Positions 1 to 11,363 of a stretch of DNA of 64,000 bases are shown one piece after another (positions within the stretch are counted from its first letter, which is position 1; every line of letters starts with the position of its first letter). The position numbers were made by a program, and so were the translations under genes. The notes below the pieces were generated by a model. That model did no database searches. It saw only the letters and a list, made by a program, of their open reading frames with translations, and was not told the DNA's origin. The stretch spans positions 49,395,207 to 49,459,206 of the forward strand of contig JAKSZU010000012.1 in NCBI GenBank assembly GCA_026018925.1, given 5' to 3'. Origin of the DNA: Tupaia tana. Lineage: Eukaryota > Chordata > Mammalia > Scandentia > Tupaiidae.

Positions 1-30
1 GACCCTTTCAGGGGTGATATATACACCTTG

Positions 31-57
31 CTCTCTCTCTCTCTCTCTCTCTCTCTC
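31..57. repeat. (CT)n microsatellite
   Basis: About 13 uninterrupted CT units. Confidence 0.95.
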
Positions 58-444
58 ACGGAATGAGTACATTTTAAAAGAGGATTAGATTTTTCTTTAT
101 GTCCTTAAGAAATACCAATTTTTTCCAATATAGGAAATAAAATCTGGGGTTTTCTTCTCCCTTTTTAAATAGCTTTCAAAGTTTATTTTTCTCCTATCAG
201 AACTGCAGACCTAGACAGGTCTTTAGAAATAATATAATCGAGTGTTTATAAACTTTTAAAAACTATAATCCATAGTTATAAGAAATCCACTAGTCCACTA
301 GTGGCTCTTACCCTATAATTTGAAAAATGCTGTTCTGATCCCATTACTTCACTATGTAAGTGGGGAAACATCTTCAGAGAAGAACATGTCATGCTCAAAA
401 TGAACAGAGAATCATGTGAGAATAGAGCCTTTATCTTTCAACTT

Positions 445-620
445 TTAATTAGAATAGGAGCTAGGGATCAGATAGCCAAGGTTCAAGTCCTGGTTCTTCA
501 TTCTTGAGGTTAAGTAAATTCTAACTCTTGATCTACAAAAGGAAAACAATTTCTGTCTCAAAAAGCTAGGATAATTAAATAATATCTGTAGACTCTTGAG
601 CACAATATGTAGCATATGTT
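445..620 (+). repeat. MIR relic
   Basis: Diverged MIR-like order is seen: a tRNA-like box (CAAGTCCTGG), a TTAAGTAAATTCTAACTC core and a 3' part near AGCACAATATGTAGCATATG. Boundaries are approximate. Confidence 0.55.
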
Positions 621-944
621 GATTTATATTAATTAATATTAACTTCATTATAACAGAAAGGTACTAGTATGATACTTGTGAAGCCCATTGGTTTTTCCCA
701 TGAAAATTGTAAGAGAAATAAACCCCAACTATTTGAATTTGATATCTTCCTTGATTTTGCAATATATCTATTTTCTCCCCAACCTGTTTTTCTTTCCATA
801 CCTAAAATACAGAATACTTATATTTTGTTTTGAGAATTTTGTTATGTGCTTGGCAGAATTCTTGAGATTTAAGGAAAACAATCATCAGGCATAAAAATCA
901 TCAGGGTATTTTTTCTTTACTTCTTTTAAGTATTACTTAATTTA

Positions 945-1108
945 TGTTATTATTATTTTAAAAGTTTGCTATAGAAAGCATGCACACACACACACACACA
1001 CACACAGGAGAGAGAGGAAACGTGAGAAAGCAAGCTACTAGGTCTAGGACTCAAACCTTGGTTGACCGTGTGGGAGTCCAGCGCCTTAACCACTACCTGC
1101 TGGCCCAC
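945..1108 (-). repeat. Type B tRNA-derived SINE
   Basis: Read on the minus strand it starts GGGCCAGCAGGTAGTGGTTAAGG, has a B box-like GGTTTGAGTCC and ends in a simple-repeat region. The plus strand holds a (CA)n run at 982-1006 within its tail. Confidence 0.8.
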
Positions 1109-1166
1109 ATGATATAGTCCTGAGAACAATAATATAATAGCTTTTATTTTTTTTGGTAGGAGAATA

Positions 1167-1236
1167 TTGGGTTGTCTGAAAAGTCATGATGCATTTTTGC
1201 ACAGAAAAATGCATCATTGCTTTCCCGATGACCTAA
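1167..1236. mobile_element. Palindromic mariner-like MITE 1
   Basis: A 70-bp near-perfect inverted repeat with ends TTGGGT...ACCTAA is flanked by TA on both sides (1165-1166, 1237-1238), the mariner target duplication. Five relatives lie in this window. Confidence 0.8.
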
Positions 1237-1590
1237 TACTTGGAAAATTTTCTTTCTAATTAGGGATCTTTGTGAGCAGTCTCAGAAATTAATATTAAAA
1301 ATTAATACCTGAAATGTAAGAAATCAAATTGTAAGATTATGAAATTGAACATAACCATAGGAAATAAGAATAAAAGCCACAATATGAGGAGTCATTAAAC
1401 ACCTCCTGGTAGAATAGACCACATTCTTAAAGTGAAGTAAGGAGTAAGAGAAGGTATTTAAAAATAACCTTAATCCAAAAGAAGAAGGAGATGAATGGGA
1501 GTACAGTGGGAATACTTAAGGGGGAAATAATTGCTGAAAGTCACATATTCTGATTAATAATTCTCTTTTTATATTTTTTTTATGATATAG

Positions 1591-1748
1591 ATGCCTTATT
1601 AGAGGAACTGGAACGTTCCACCCTCCAGGACAATGACGAATGTTCCAACCCAGATCCTCTTTCCCTGGGTCAGCATTCCAGAAAAGAGAGTAACATTGCT
1701 GAGACTTCAGAGATCCTTCCTATTCAGGATAGCAGAAATTCCATGCCG
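1591..1748 (+). CDS. LPXN: LPXN exon 2 (LD1 motif and linker)
   Basis: This 158-bp exon follows an acceptor ending TATGATATAG and ends before GTAACT. It begins with the last two bases of codon 5 (Asp) and ends in phase 0 at residue 57. It encodes most of the first LD motif ([10 protein letters not shown]) and an acidic, Ser-rich linker. The linker differs from human at several positions, as expected for the fast-evolving N-terminus. Confidence 0.95.
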
Positions 1749-2468
1749 GTAACTTTTCCTTTATTGTAGTACCTTGAATATAGATGTTTGTGTGCATTTC
1801 TGAAAACTAATTGTATCCCACATAAAATGATATGAAAGAATCATATATTCAAGAAAGAGCAAAAAAAAACCCCTTAGTATTCATTTAAAGATTGTTGCTT
1901 TATAAAGAGGAGGAAAATTGAAAAAAGATCATTACAGAATAAACTTTGAGAACTATTAGGTCATTGGGAAAGTTATGACGTATTTTTCTATATTTTTCTG
2001 TGCAAAAATGCATCATGACTTTCCTGATGATCCAATAAATTTTTTCTAATGAGGATTTGGTAACTGGCAGCTTATTGCCTGATTCGCTTAGGATATTCAG
2101 ATGTTACTGTCTAGGTATCATGTTGCAGTTGACTGGAATAGCACTCAGTAGGCCAGAAATCATGTGGCGAAGTCTAGGTGACAGGACAGACAAGTCTTCT
2201 TGGAGTGACCTTTCAGTTACTACTTTCAGGTCTTATTTTCTGTTGAATAGATTAGGTGATTCAATTATACTCTACCTAGAAATGATGATGCTCTAGGAAA
2301 TCAACCAAACTCACATATCTACACACACACACATCCACATCCACACACACACACACATCTTGTATATATGCGATATGTATTTATGACATGTATGTATATT
2401 ATATATATATGATATATCTGGTGTATATATATGATATAAATATCTCATATGTATAGGTGTGTGCATTA

Positions 2469-2522
<54 letters not shown>

Positions 2523-2892
2523 AAATCCCTGAAACCCAAATTAGTAATTTATGATTCATGCTAAAATCATCAAATAAAACAGATATAGTATATGCTGATA
2601 CATATAATCTTTTCATGTGGATAAGCCTATGAATTTACATTATAAGGTTACTTGATGAGATTGGAATTAGTATAAGAGGAATTAAATAGATGCTTTTTAT
2701 TTCTGGTGTTTTTGAATTATGATATTCTGATTAATCCTTGTATACTATATGGATTAACCAGTAGCACAGACCTGAAATTTGAATTCATGGGTAAGTTCCC
2801 CTTGTAACTGTCCTTTTCCACAGATACATACTCATACTTTTTTAAAAAAGAATTATTTATTTTATTTATTATTATTATTATTCAGTTTGACC

Positions 2893-2937
<45 letters not shown>

Positions 2938-5900
2938 GGAGAGGGAGAAAGTAAGCCACGAGGTTCAGGACTTGAATCAAATTCGGCCATGTGGGAGTCC
3001 AGCACCTTAACTACCATGCTACCTGCCTGCCCCCCACTCACACTTTTGAAGATACTTACTTATCCCTCTATGAGGGAGCTATTGTCTTCATTCTGTTAGA
3101 TTATAACCGTAATCTATATGATTACTTCTTCCTCTGTCTCTCCTGATCCTGTTAAGCCAAAACCTAACTAGCAGCAATCTTTCAAGGATTATATGCAGGG
3201 TATTTAATTATTGAAGCTTAGAGCCTATGCACAAGCAATCAGTGACAACTAACTCCTGTGGTCTTAAATGATGACAGGAAAATTTTTTAGGTTTATTCCT
3301 CTGCTGGCACTTAATTTACCACCATTCATGACATGTCATGGATCAGATGGTGAACTGTGAGATGCATAGAGCTTTCTCAGGGTCAGTAGAGAAATCATGG
3401 CTTACCGTCAAAAAGACTATGTCTAGGGAATAGAGATTAATCATTCTTGTCATAGAGTATAGTATTTTTTAATGTTTTTAAATGCAATCTGAATGTTTTT
3501 CAAGCCAATTTTGTTATTTGCATATGTAAAGATCTCTTTTATTATTTAGTAATGTTTTTGAAATTTTACAATAAAACTTTCAGCAGTTAGTTCAAAACAA
3601 ATAAAAACTGCATTTTCTTTCTTTATTTCTTTCTTTCTTTTTTTTTTTTTTTTTTGGGAGAGGTTTTTGCTATAGGGCACCAGCGCTTGCCAGAGAGACA
3701 GAAAGCAAGAAATCACCCTGCGGGGGGGATGGCCACACCGCAATCCCTTCTCCTCCATTCTCCTCTCGGGATCTTGGGCATGCACGCACATGCGCCTGGC
3801 ATGAGTTGAAGCCACCGAGTCCAGGACTCGAACCATGGTCGACTCCATGGGATTCCAGCGACATAGCCATTACACCAAATGCTGGTCCCCAAAAAATGCA
3901 TTTTTAATTTTCTGAAGAACATTAATGATGAATATGTAACTTGCACAGAGTATTTGTCAACATTTACCATCAGCCATGGGAACAAACAGCAATGTCATTC
4001 ATATATATATAGCATTCAGATACATTGTTGTCTCTTTAAAAACCAGATGCAATAAATATGGTGAAGGAACATTGGCATCCTCTTCAAAAGTAAATACTTA
4101 AGTTGTTCAACCATGATGGCACAGTGGTATTGCCATACTCTGCAATGCTGAAGCCACATGTGAAGATCCCAGTTTTCACCCAAGTCTTCATATACATGCC
4201 AGAAACACACACAGGTATGGGCCTGGCTGGTCGAGGCTAGCAGTGGATTGTAGCATGAAGACCCAGTTGGGCATGTCCCTCTCTCTCTTTCTTCTCATGG
4301 AAGAAGTAAGTAAACTAGGGCCAGCTGGTTGTATGGTGGTTATAGCATCTGAACTCCTACATGGTGTTCCAGACCCAGCAGCTTGAAAATTAGTAGGTGT
4401 GCATAAGTGCCAAAATCCCAAGAAGTGAGTAAAGAGAAGGGACTGAGGTATGGTCATCCTCCTTGGGGGATGATTTCTCACTTTCTCTCTCTTGCTCTCT
4501 CTCTCTCTCTCTGTCCCTCTGGTGAGTACACATGCTCTATGGCAAACATTAAAAAAAGAAAGAAGAAACTTAAAAAGTAAAAAGTAAATAGTAAATACTT
4601 GGATGACCCCACAGAACAGTGGTTAAGCACTGCACAGAGGGAAGCCAGATCCTACATGACCAGCAGATTTGAGTCCTAGTCCCAGCAGAACACACCAGGT
4701 ACACATGCGTGCTTGCTCAGAATCCTGGTAGATTGCCACAGGGTGGGATCAGCAGTTGGCGTAATGGGTATGTTGCTGGACTCCCACGTGATTTATAACC
4801 CATGGTTGACCATGTGGGATCTGGTTCCCTTACCCACTAAACCATGGGGCTGGCCCAATATTACTAATTTTCTTTCTCTCTCTCTCTCTCTCTGTCTCTT
4901 TCTTTCTTTCTTTTTTTTTTTTTTTTTTTTTTGAGAGGATTTTGCCTTAGGGCACATGTGCTTGCCAGAGACAAAGAGACTGGCAATGAAAGGGAAAGGG
5001 AAAAATCATCCCCCAGAGGGAATGGCCACACTGCAATCCTTTCTCCTTTATTCCTTGCCTGGGATCTTGGGCATGCACTCACATGCACCCCGTGTGGTTT
5101 TCAAGCCACCAGGTCCAGAACTTGAATTGCAGTTGGCTATATGGGAGTCCAGTGATGTAACTGCTATTATACATTTTAAAATAAAAAAAAATAGAATTAT
5201 GCATATTAGTATTTAGCAGAACTTGCTGTGACACACGTGTTTTTCCTTATCTGGAGAGGCAGTATTTTCTCACTTGAAAACATTATGGTTTACAAAGAAG
5301 CATCAAGTAAATGTCAACAATTTCAAATATATTAACCATAAAATGAGGCTTTTAAGAAGTTGCTATTTTATGAAAGTACTAATACCATATTGAAAACAGC
5401 ACATTTTCCGGAAAACTTTCCACATCACAGCGTTAGAAACAATGGCTAAGTAATCAATTAAGGTATGTGAGTATATACCAGAAATGATTATTTCTTGTGC
5501 TATTTTTAAAAGCTTTTATTTGTTTGCTTCATGAGCAAGATACACAGAAACACAGCACTCTTAAAAGGGTCTCAGTACTGTGAGCCACACCCTCCTCCAC
5601 AGCTTCAACCAGTCCTAATCATGAGAGGTCTGGGAGGTCTCCAGGGGTGAACTTGCAACCCTCCAATGGATCTGCCTAGCAGAATATCCATCCTACTGCA
5701 GTAACATTATCCAATTATGCTATATTTACATGTTCAGATAATCAATGACTGTTTGTATTTTTAATTTTCTTTAATATGTATCACTTAAAAATATTTTAGA
5801 AAACCAGCAGTGGTGAGGTGGTTAAGGTGGCTGGATTCCACGTGGCCTATTGCATGGTTCCAGTTTAAGATCCAGCAGCCTGAAAAACAGTTCAGGCACG

Positions 5901-8900
5901 TGTGTGTGCATGCTCAAAATCCCGAGAGAAGAAGAGAGAAGAAGGGATTGCAGTGTGCCCCCCAGGGGGTGATTTCTCACTTTCTCTTTCTCTCTCTGTC
6001 TCCGTGAACACATGTGCCCTATAGAAAAACTTTAAAAAAGTAATTTAGAACATTTTATTTTAAAAATAAGTTTTGAAAAGAATTATTTTATAAATCTACC
6101 AATATAATTTTAGTCAATAAATACTTATTTCAGAAATTATATTATATGAATTATTACCCCCATTTGTGATCAAGTGTCCCAGTTTGAACAGTACATTATG
6201 TATATTTACACTCTATGCGTGATCTGGCCCCTTTTACTCTGTCCCTGCATCCCTGGCCTATCTGCTCAGGCTGCATTGGCCTCCTTGTTCCACAGATGCT
6301 TTAGGGTTCTTTTCTTGCTGTTCCTTCTACCTGGATTGTGTTATTCCAAATATCTGCTTATTCTTGTCACCTCCTATAAATTCTTGCTCAAGTGTCCTCT
6401 TCATAATCAGTCCTTCTTTGATTAATGTATTTACAGTTGCTGTCTCTGCCCCACTTCCCAACTTCTCTGACTGATTTTACATATCAGCCTGAAGTATCTG
6501 TTGATCCCCATCAGAATGTAATCTCCAAGCTCCAGGGTTTAGTTTTTATTTGTTTTTGTTTTGTGTTTTTACATTTTTTTTTCATGAGAGAGACCGCTAA
6601 CGAGGTCTTCACACTGTGATCCACCAGTAAGTAGCCTTAGACAACCCAGAATGCAGACATGCACACGTACATGGTTGAGATGTACAAGAAGGTTTCAGGA
6701 CAAGAACCCAGAACATTGCCGTGTAGGTCCAGCATTACACACTGTTGTGTTGACCTCTGAGACACTATATGGCTCTGGGTTTTTTTTTTTTTTAACGTTT
6801 TTTTTGAGAGGTTTTTGCTATAGGGCACGTACGCTCACCAAGAAGACAGAGAGAAACAGAGAGACAGAAAGCGAGAAATCATCCCCCAGGGGGAATGGCC
6901 ACACTGCAATCCCTTCTCCTCCATTCTCCTCTTGGGATCTTGGGCATGCACGCACACGCGCCCGGCGTGAGTTTAAGCCACCAGGTCTAGGACTCGAACC
7001 GCGGTTGACTACATGGGAGTCCAGCAACATAGCCATTACACTAACTGCTAGTCCCTTGTTTTGTTTTTTAACTGCTACATACCCAGCCCTGGCACATGAC
7101 AAGTGCTCAGTAAATGTCTGTTCAATAAATAAATGAATTGCTGGTGAACCATTCTTTAGAGTCACACGCTATTTCTTTTCATATGTCAAGTTTAATCGTG
7201 TTAGAGTCCATCCGTAGGCACTATCCTGTCTAGGTTAAGGGGCTTTGACCCATTTTGTCTGTTTTGTAGTTTCTCTTAGGGGATAATTTCCTTCTCTGTT
7301 TCAGTGCTTTTTAGACAGGAAAGGGGTGCTTGTATTTGTTCACGTGCCAATTACTCTTTAAAATTTGGTGTTTTATCTGTGGGATGGCTGGTAATTTTTC
7401 TGCCTTATGGAAAAAGACCTCAGAGATATGTTGGTTATTAGTTCCTTTTAGAAGCTAAAAATATACTCCACTTTGGGCATAAAATAAGCACCAACGTTCT
7501 AATAACAGAAATTCATTCTTTTTTTCTCTCTTACTTTTGTCTTAGGTGCAGCTTGTGTATACTACCAATATCCAGGAAATCAATATCTACAGGTATTTTT
7601 TTACTAAATACTTACAAAAATTAATGCTATTACATAATTTTTACCAATCTTTATTAGGACAGTAATTTGTTTTGCAAATGTTTATTATTGGAACTCCTAT
7701 TACCCTCCTCCTCTTGCCATAATCAATCTTTCAGTAGCAGTAAAACTGCTAAGCTGAGTTGGCAACTTTCCAAGTGCCTGGTATCTACATGGACTACCCA
7801 GGCTGGTGGGTTCTGCTATTTCCTTTACCACTTGAATAAGTGTAAATAGTCCAAGAATCACCACAGATGTTTGGCCTGGCTGTTGCAGGGATCATGCTCT
7901 GGTTCACAAAAGAGAAAACACACCTGAGGAAAACTTAAGCAAGATTCCAACATCAGAGCTGGCATCAGGACTAATTAAAATAGTAGGTTTTCATGGCAGA
8001 CTAATGAGAACATACTTTCTATATTTGCTCAAAATTTATTTAATGAGTGAAAGGATTAATTAAAGTCACATATTTAATCTGATTCACTTATTAATCATTT
8101 CTCCTAATCCTGGCTAAAGCAGAATTGACAGTCTGAAGAAAAAAAAAAAGCCACTTGTCTTATTCTATCTTCATTTACAACATGCAATTTTTAACATCAG
8201 ACAGATTTCTGTGAAATACATTTTTTTAAATCTTTTTTGCAATAGGGTGTGTGCACTCGCTCGAAAGAGAGAAACAGAGACAGAGGGAGGAAAGAGGAAA
8301 AACCACACCCAAGAGGTGATGACAGTGTTGTAATCCCTTCCCTGTCCTCCTCTCAGGATTTTGGGCATGCGTGAACATGCTCCTGGCATAATTTTCAAGC
8401 CACCAGGTTCAGGACTTCAAACCACAGTCACCCACATAGGAATCCAGCATCTTAACCACCATGCCACCTGCTGCCCCCTATGAAATACATTTGTAAGGGC
8501 TTAAAATGTAGACAGTGAAGACTCATTGTTGGTAAAGAGTACTGCTCCACATCCTATTTGATTTCAGTCATAGCCAATAGTACACAAATAAAAGGCAAAA
8601 ATAGAGGGCGGACTTGTACTATGAGAAATCTTTTTAGAACTTTCCACTTGCGGACACTGTGTTTTGGTAGGAGTGATTCTAATTCATTAATACAAATTTG
8701 CAGTTTATTCCAGTTCTAGGAAATTATACTTTGGGCATTTTCCATAGTACCTCTCCCTCTTCAAAAAATCAAAACAAAGCAAAGCAACAACAGCAGAACA
8801 GTGCTTGGTACAGATTTGGTGCTCAATAAATACTTAGTTTCTTAAATCTAGGAAACCAAGACTTAAATAGAAATATGAGTGAACACACAAAACATGTGCC

Positions 8901-11327
8901 GTGGAAAGCAGTCATTTTTCTGTATCTTTGGCATTATGATCAATTGGTGACATACCAATACTGGTTGACACCCCTTTCTCCATAGTATAGACTTCTGTCC
9001 TATTTCTCTTTACTTCCCCCCTCTTCTTTTGCCCTGCAGTTAGGGGAGCTGACGCCTGCTGTTTAGGTTTTCCAGGCTCAGGGTCAGTTAGCTATCACTA
9101 GCTTTAACCAATGGAAGACACTATAGAGAGACTAGAGGATGAAAAGCAGGAAAATCCAAGGCATTTCCTTTCTAGTTACCTTCTTCCTACCATGTCTCTG
9201 TCAAAAGCTATATCTTCTTTTTTGTTAATACGTATTTTCAAAAAAAATTTTACATTTAATCATTGTACATCTTTACACTGCATACAATGTAGTTTTTTCC
9301 AACTGGAGCATGACGGATCTGCTGTGGTTCCAACTTCTGTCCTTTGACCTGGACCCTTGGACTCTTTCTTTTTTATACTTCTGGCAGAAGGGTAGTCATG
9401 ACTTCCTGCTGTAGCTAATCTGAGTTGCCTCAATATCTTCTGCTTTGCTTCTTAGCTCTCCCATCATCACATACTCAGGTTTCTTTATTAAATTCCTTCT
9501 GTTTACTCACAGTGGTTTGTGTTCTGACTGGACTTCGATATGCTTCATATTACTGAATGAAACTTGCTGCTTAGGCCTGTGTGGGAGAGCAATTTAAAAT
9601 CCAGGTGACCTAGTAAATACATGATAGACTGATACAGATCCCTGAGGCTGATGTACTTCAGGGCTAGCATGTACAGATAGATATTAGACTTAGAAACTAA
9701 GTCTAATATGATGCTTCTACCATTTTCTCTGACTTTCCTAAATGAACTAAACATTGCTTTTGATAGACTTTGAAACAATAATCAATACCAGCTGTGAATA
9801 TAGCCATAGGATAATGATTCTAATACAGTTATATATAGCAGTATAAACAATAATTTAGCTATATATATATATGTATATATATACATATATGCATATATAT
9901 ACATATATTATATATAATAATTTTTTTTTATAGGGTGCATGAGCTCACGAGAGAGACAGAGAGAAAGAAAGCAAGAAATCATCCCCCAGGGGCGATGGCC
10001 ACGCCTCAGTCCCTTCTCCTCCCTTCTCCTCTCGGGATCTTGGGCATGCAAACACTCGTGCCCAGAGTGAGTTTAAGCCACTGAGTCCAGGACTCGAACC
10101 ACAGTCGATTAGATGGGAGTCCAGGGACATAGCCAGTACACCAGCTGCTGGTCCCAGCAATATATCTTTAACATGAACAAAAATAGTAATTTTGGTAATA
10201 CTAGAGAGAAACAATGCATAAAAATTATTAAAGGAAGAAATGGGGAAAAAATCTCATGTAGCCCTTAAGAAATCTGTTTTTTTTTTTTTTAATGTACCAT
10301 TATGACTTGTATTACTAAAATTTCTGCGTAATGAAGTAACTTGTTGCTGATGACATAATAAAGCACTTTTATCATTTTCAAAAGGTCAGGAGACAAAAGG
10401 GCTCTAATTTGAGGCTCCTGCCTTTTCAGAAACATTTCTTTCAGCAATACTTTAGTTTGTAATTATTGGCTCTTCAAGGTGTCTCATTTCCTCCTTAGAA
10501 TATAATATTGTTGACTCAGTTACTAGCAGGGTATCATGACAGTTATCTATTTTGAAACCACTGGGAATTTTTGGAATAAGCACAAGAATGCTCCAACTGT
10601 GAGGTAGAAGGATTGTAGGACTATACAGGCCCCAATAAGAATCTACATTTATTCTGTGCTTAAGCGCAGGGCAATAGAATATGCTGACAGTCCTGCCATA
10701 ATCATTTGCATAGCTGACCATTGTCATTCTCATATTAGGAAAAAAAAATCTTGCATATGGTAGAGGGCCATATTTTACCTTAATGACAAAATCTTTTATC
10801 TTAAGAGAGAATGATATCCATTCTCCTCCTACAGTTTGCTTGTTTAATACTTGAAAATAAGTATGTTTGCAATAAGACATGTGGTGCCATAAGGATAGTC
10901 TTTTCTTCTTAAGAGAGAAATAGATCCATTTTCTTTCTACATTTTTTTCCTGGGTGGTAAATACATAAAAATAAGTGAGATAATAAGTTTGTGGTTTCAT
11001 TTATGAAAATATATTCAGTGAAAGAATATTTGGTTTTGTCTGGTTTTGCATCCATGGTTTGAGTCCTGGACTCAGGAGCTTGAAAAACATTACGTGCATG
11101 TGTGTGCATGACCAGAATCCTTAGAGGAGACTGAAGGAGAAGGGATTGTGGCATGACCATTCCCTCTGGGGGGGGAGGGGGGTTGATTTCTTGTTTTCTC
11201 TCTCTCTGTTTCTCTCCAGTAAGTGCATGTATCCTATGGCAACCAAAAAACTGTAAATAAATAAATAAATAACAACCTAACTGCACATTTCCACTGCTTT
11301 ATTTAAGCTTCTCTCTCTCCCTCAAAC

Positions 11328-11363
<36 letters not shown>

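Larger units (their letters stand above)
1..1590. other. LPXN intron 1 (3' part)
   Basis: This stretch has no coding signal. It holds a (CT)n run, a MIR relic, a type B SINE and a mariner-like MITE. I looked for the 13-base first coding exon (MEEL then a split Asp codon) and did not see it here. Confidence 0.7.
6180..7135 (+). repeat. L2 3' end, split by two SINEs
   Basis: The L2-like 3' region (6180-6545: CTCACCTCCTATAAATT..., AGAATGTAATCTCCAAGCTC) resumes at 7060-7135 with CCAGCCCTGGCAC and GTGCTCAGTAAATGTCTG. Inserted between are a type C SINE and a type A SINE. Confidence 0.75.

Noticed and set aside
2311..2616. 101-codon frame rich in Tyr, Ile, His and Thr
   Set aside because: Direct translation of (CA)n and (TA)n microsatellite sequence.
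6651..7136. 161-codon open frame and many similar frames rich in RERER, SLSLSL or [14 protein letters not shown]
   Set aside because: These are translations of type A SINEs in either strand. The same peptides recur at every copy, so they are repeat artefacts.
10452..11000. 182-codon open frame on the minus strand
   Set aside because: Low-complexity, AT-rich, spans a diverged tandem duplication and has no recognisable domain or splice context.
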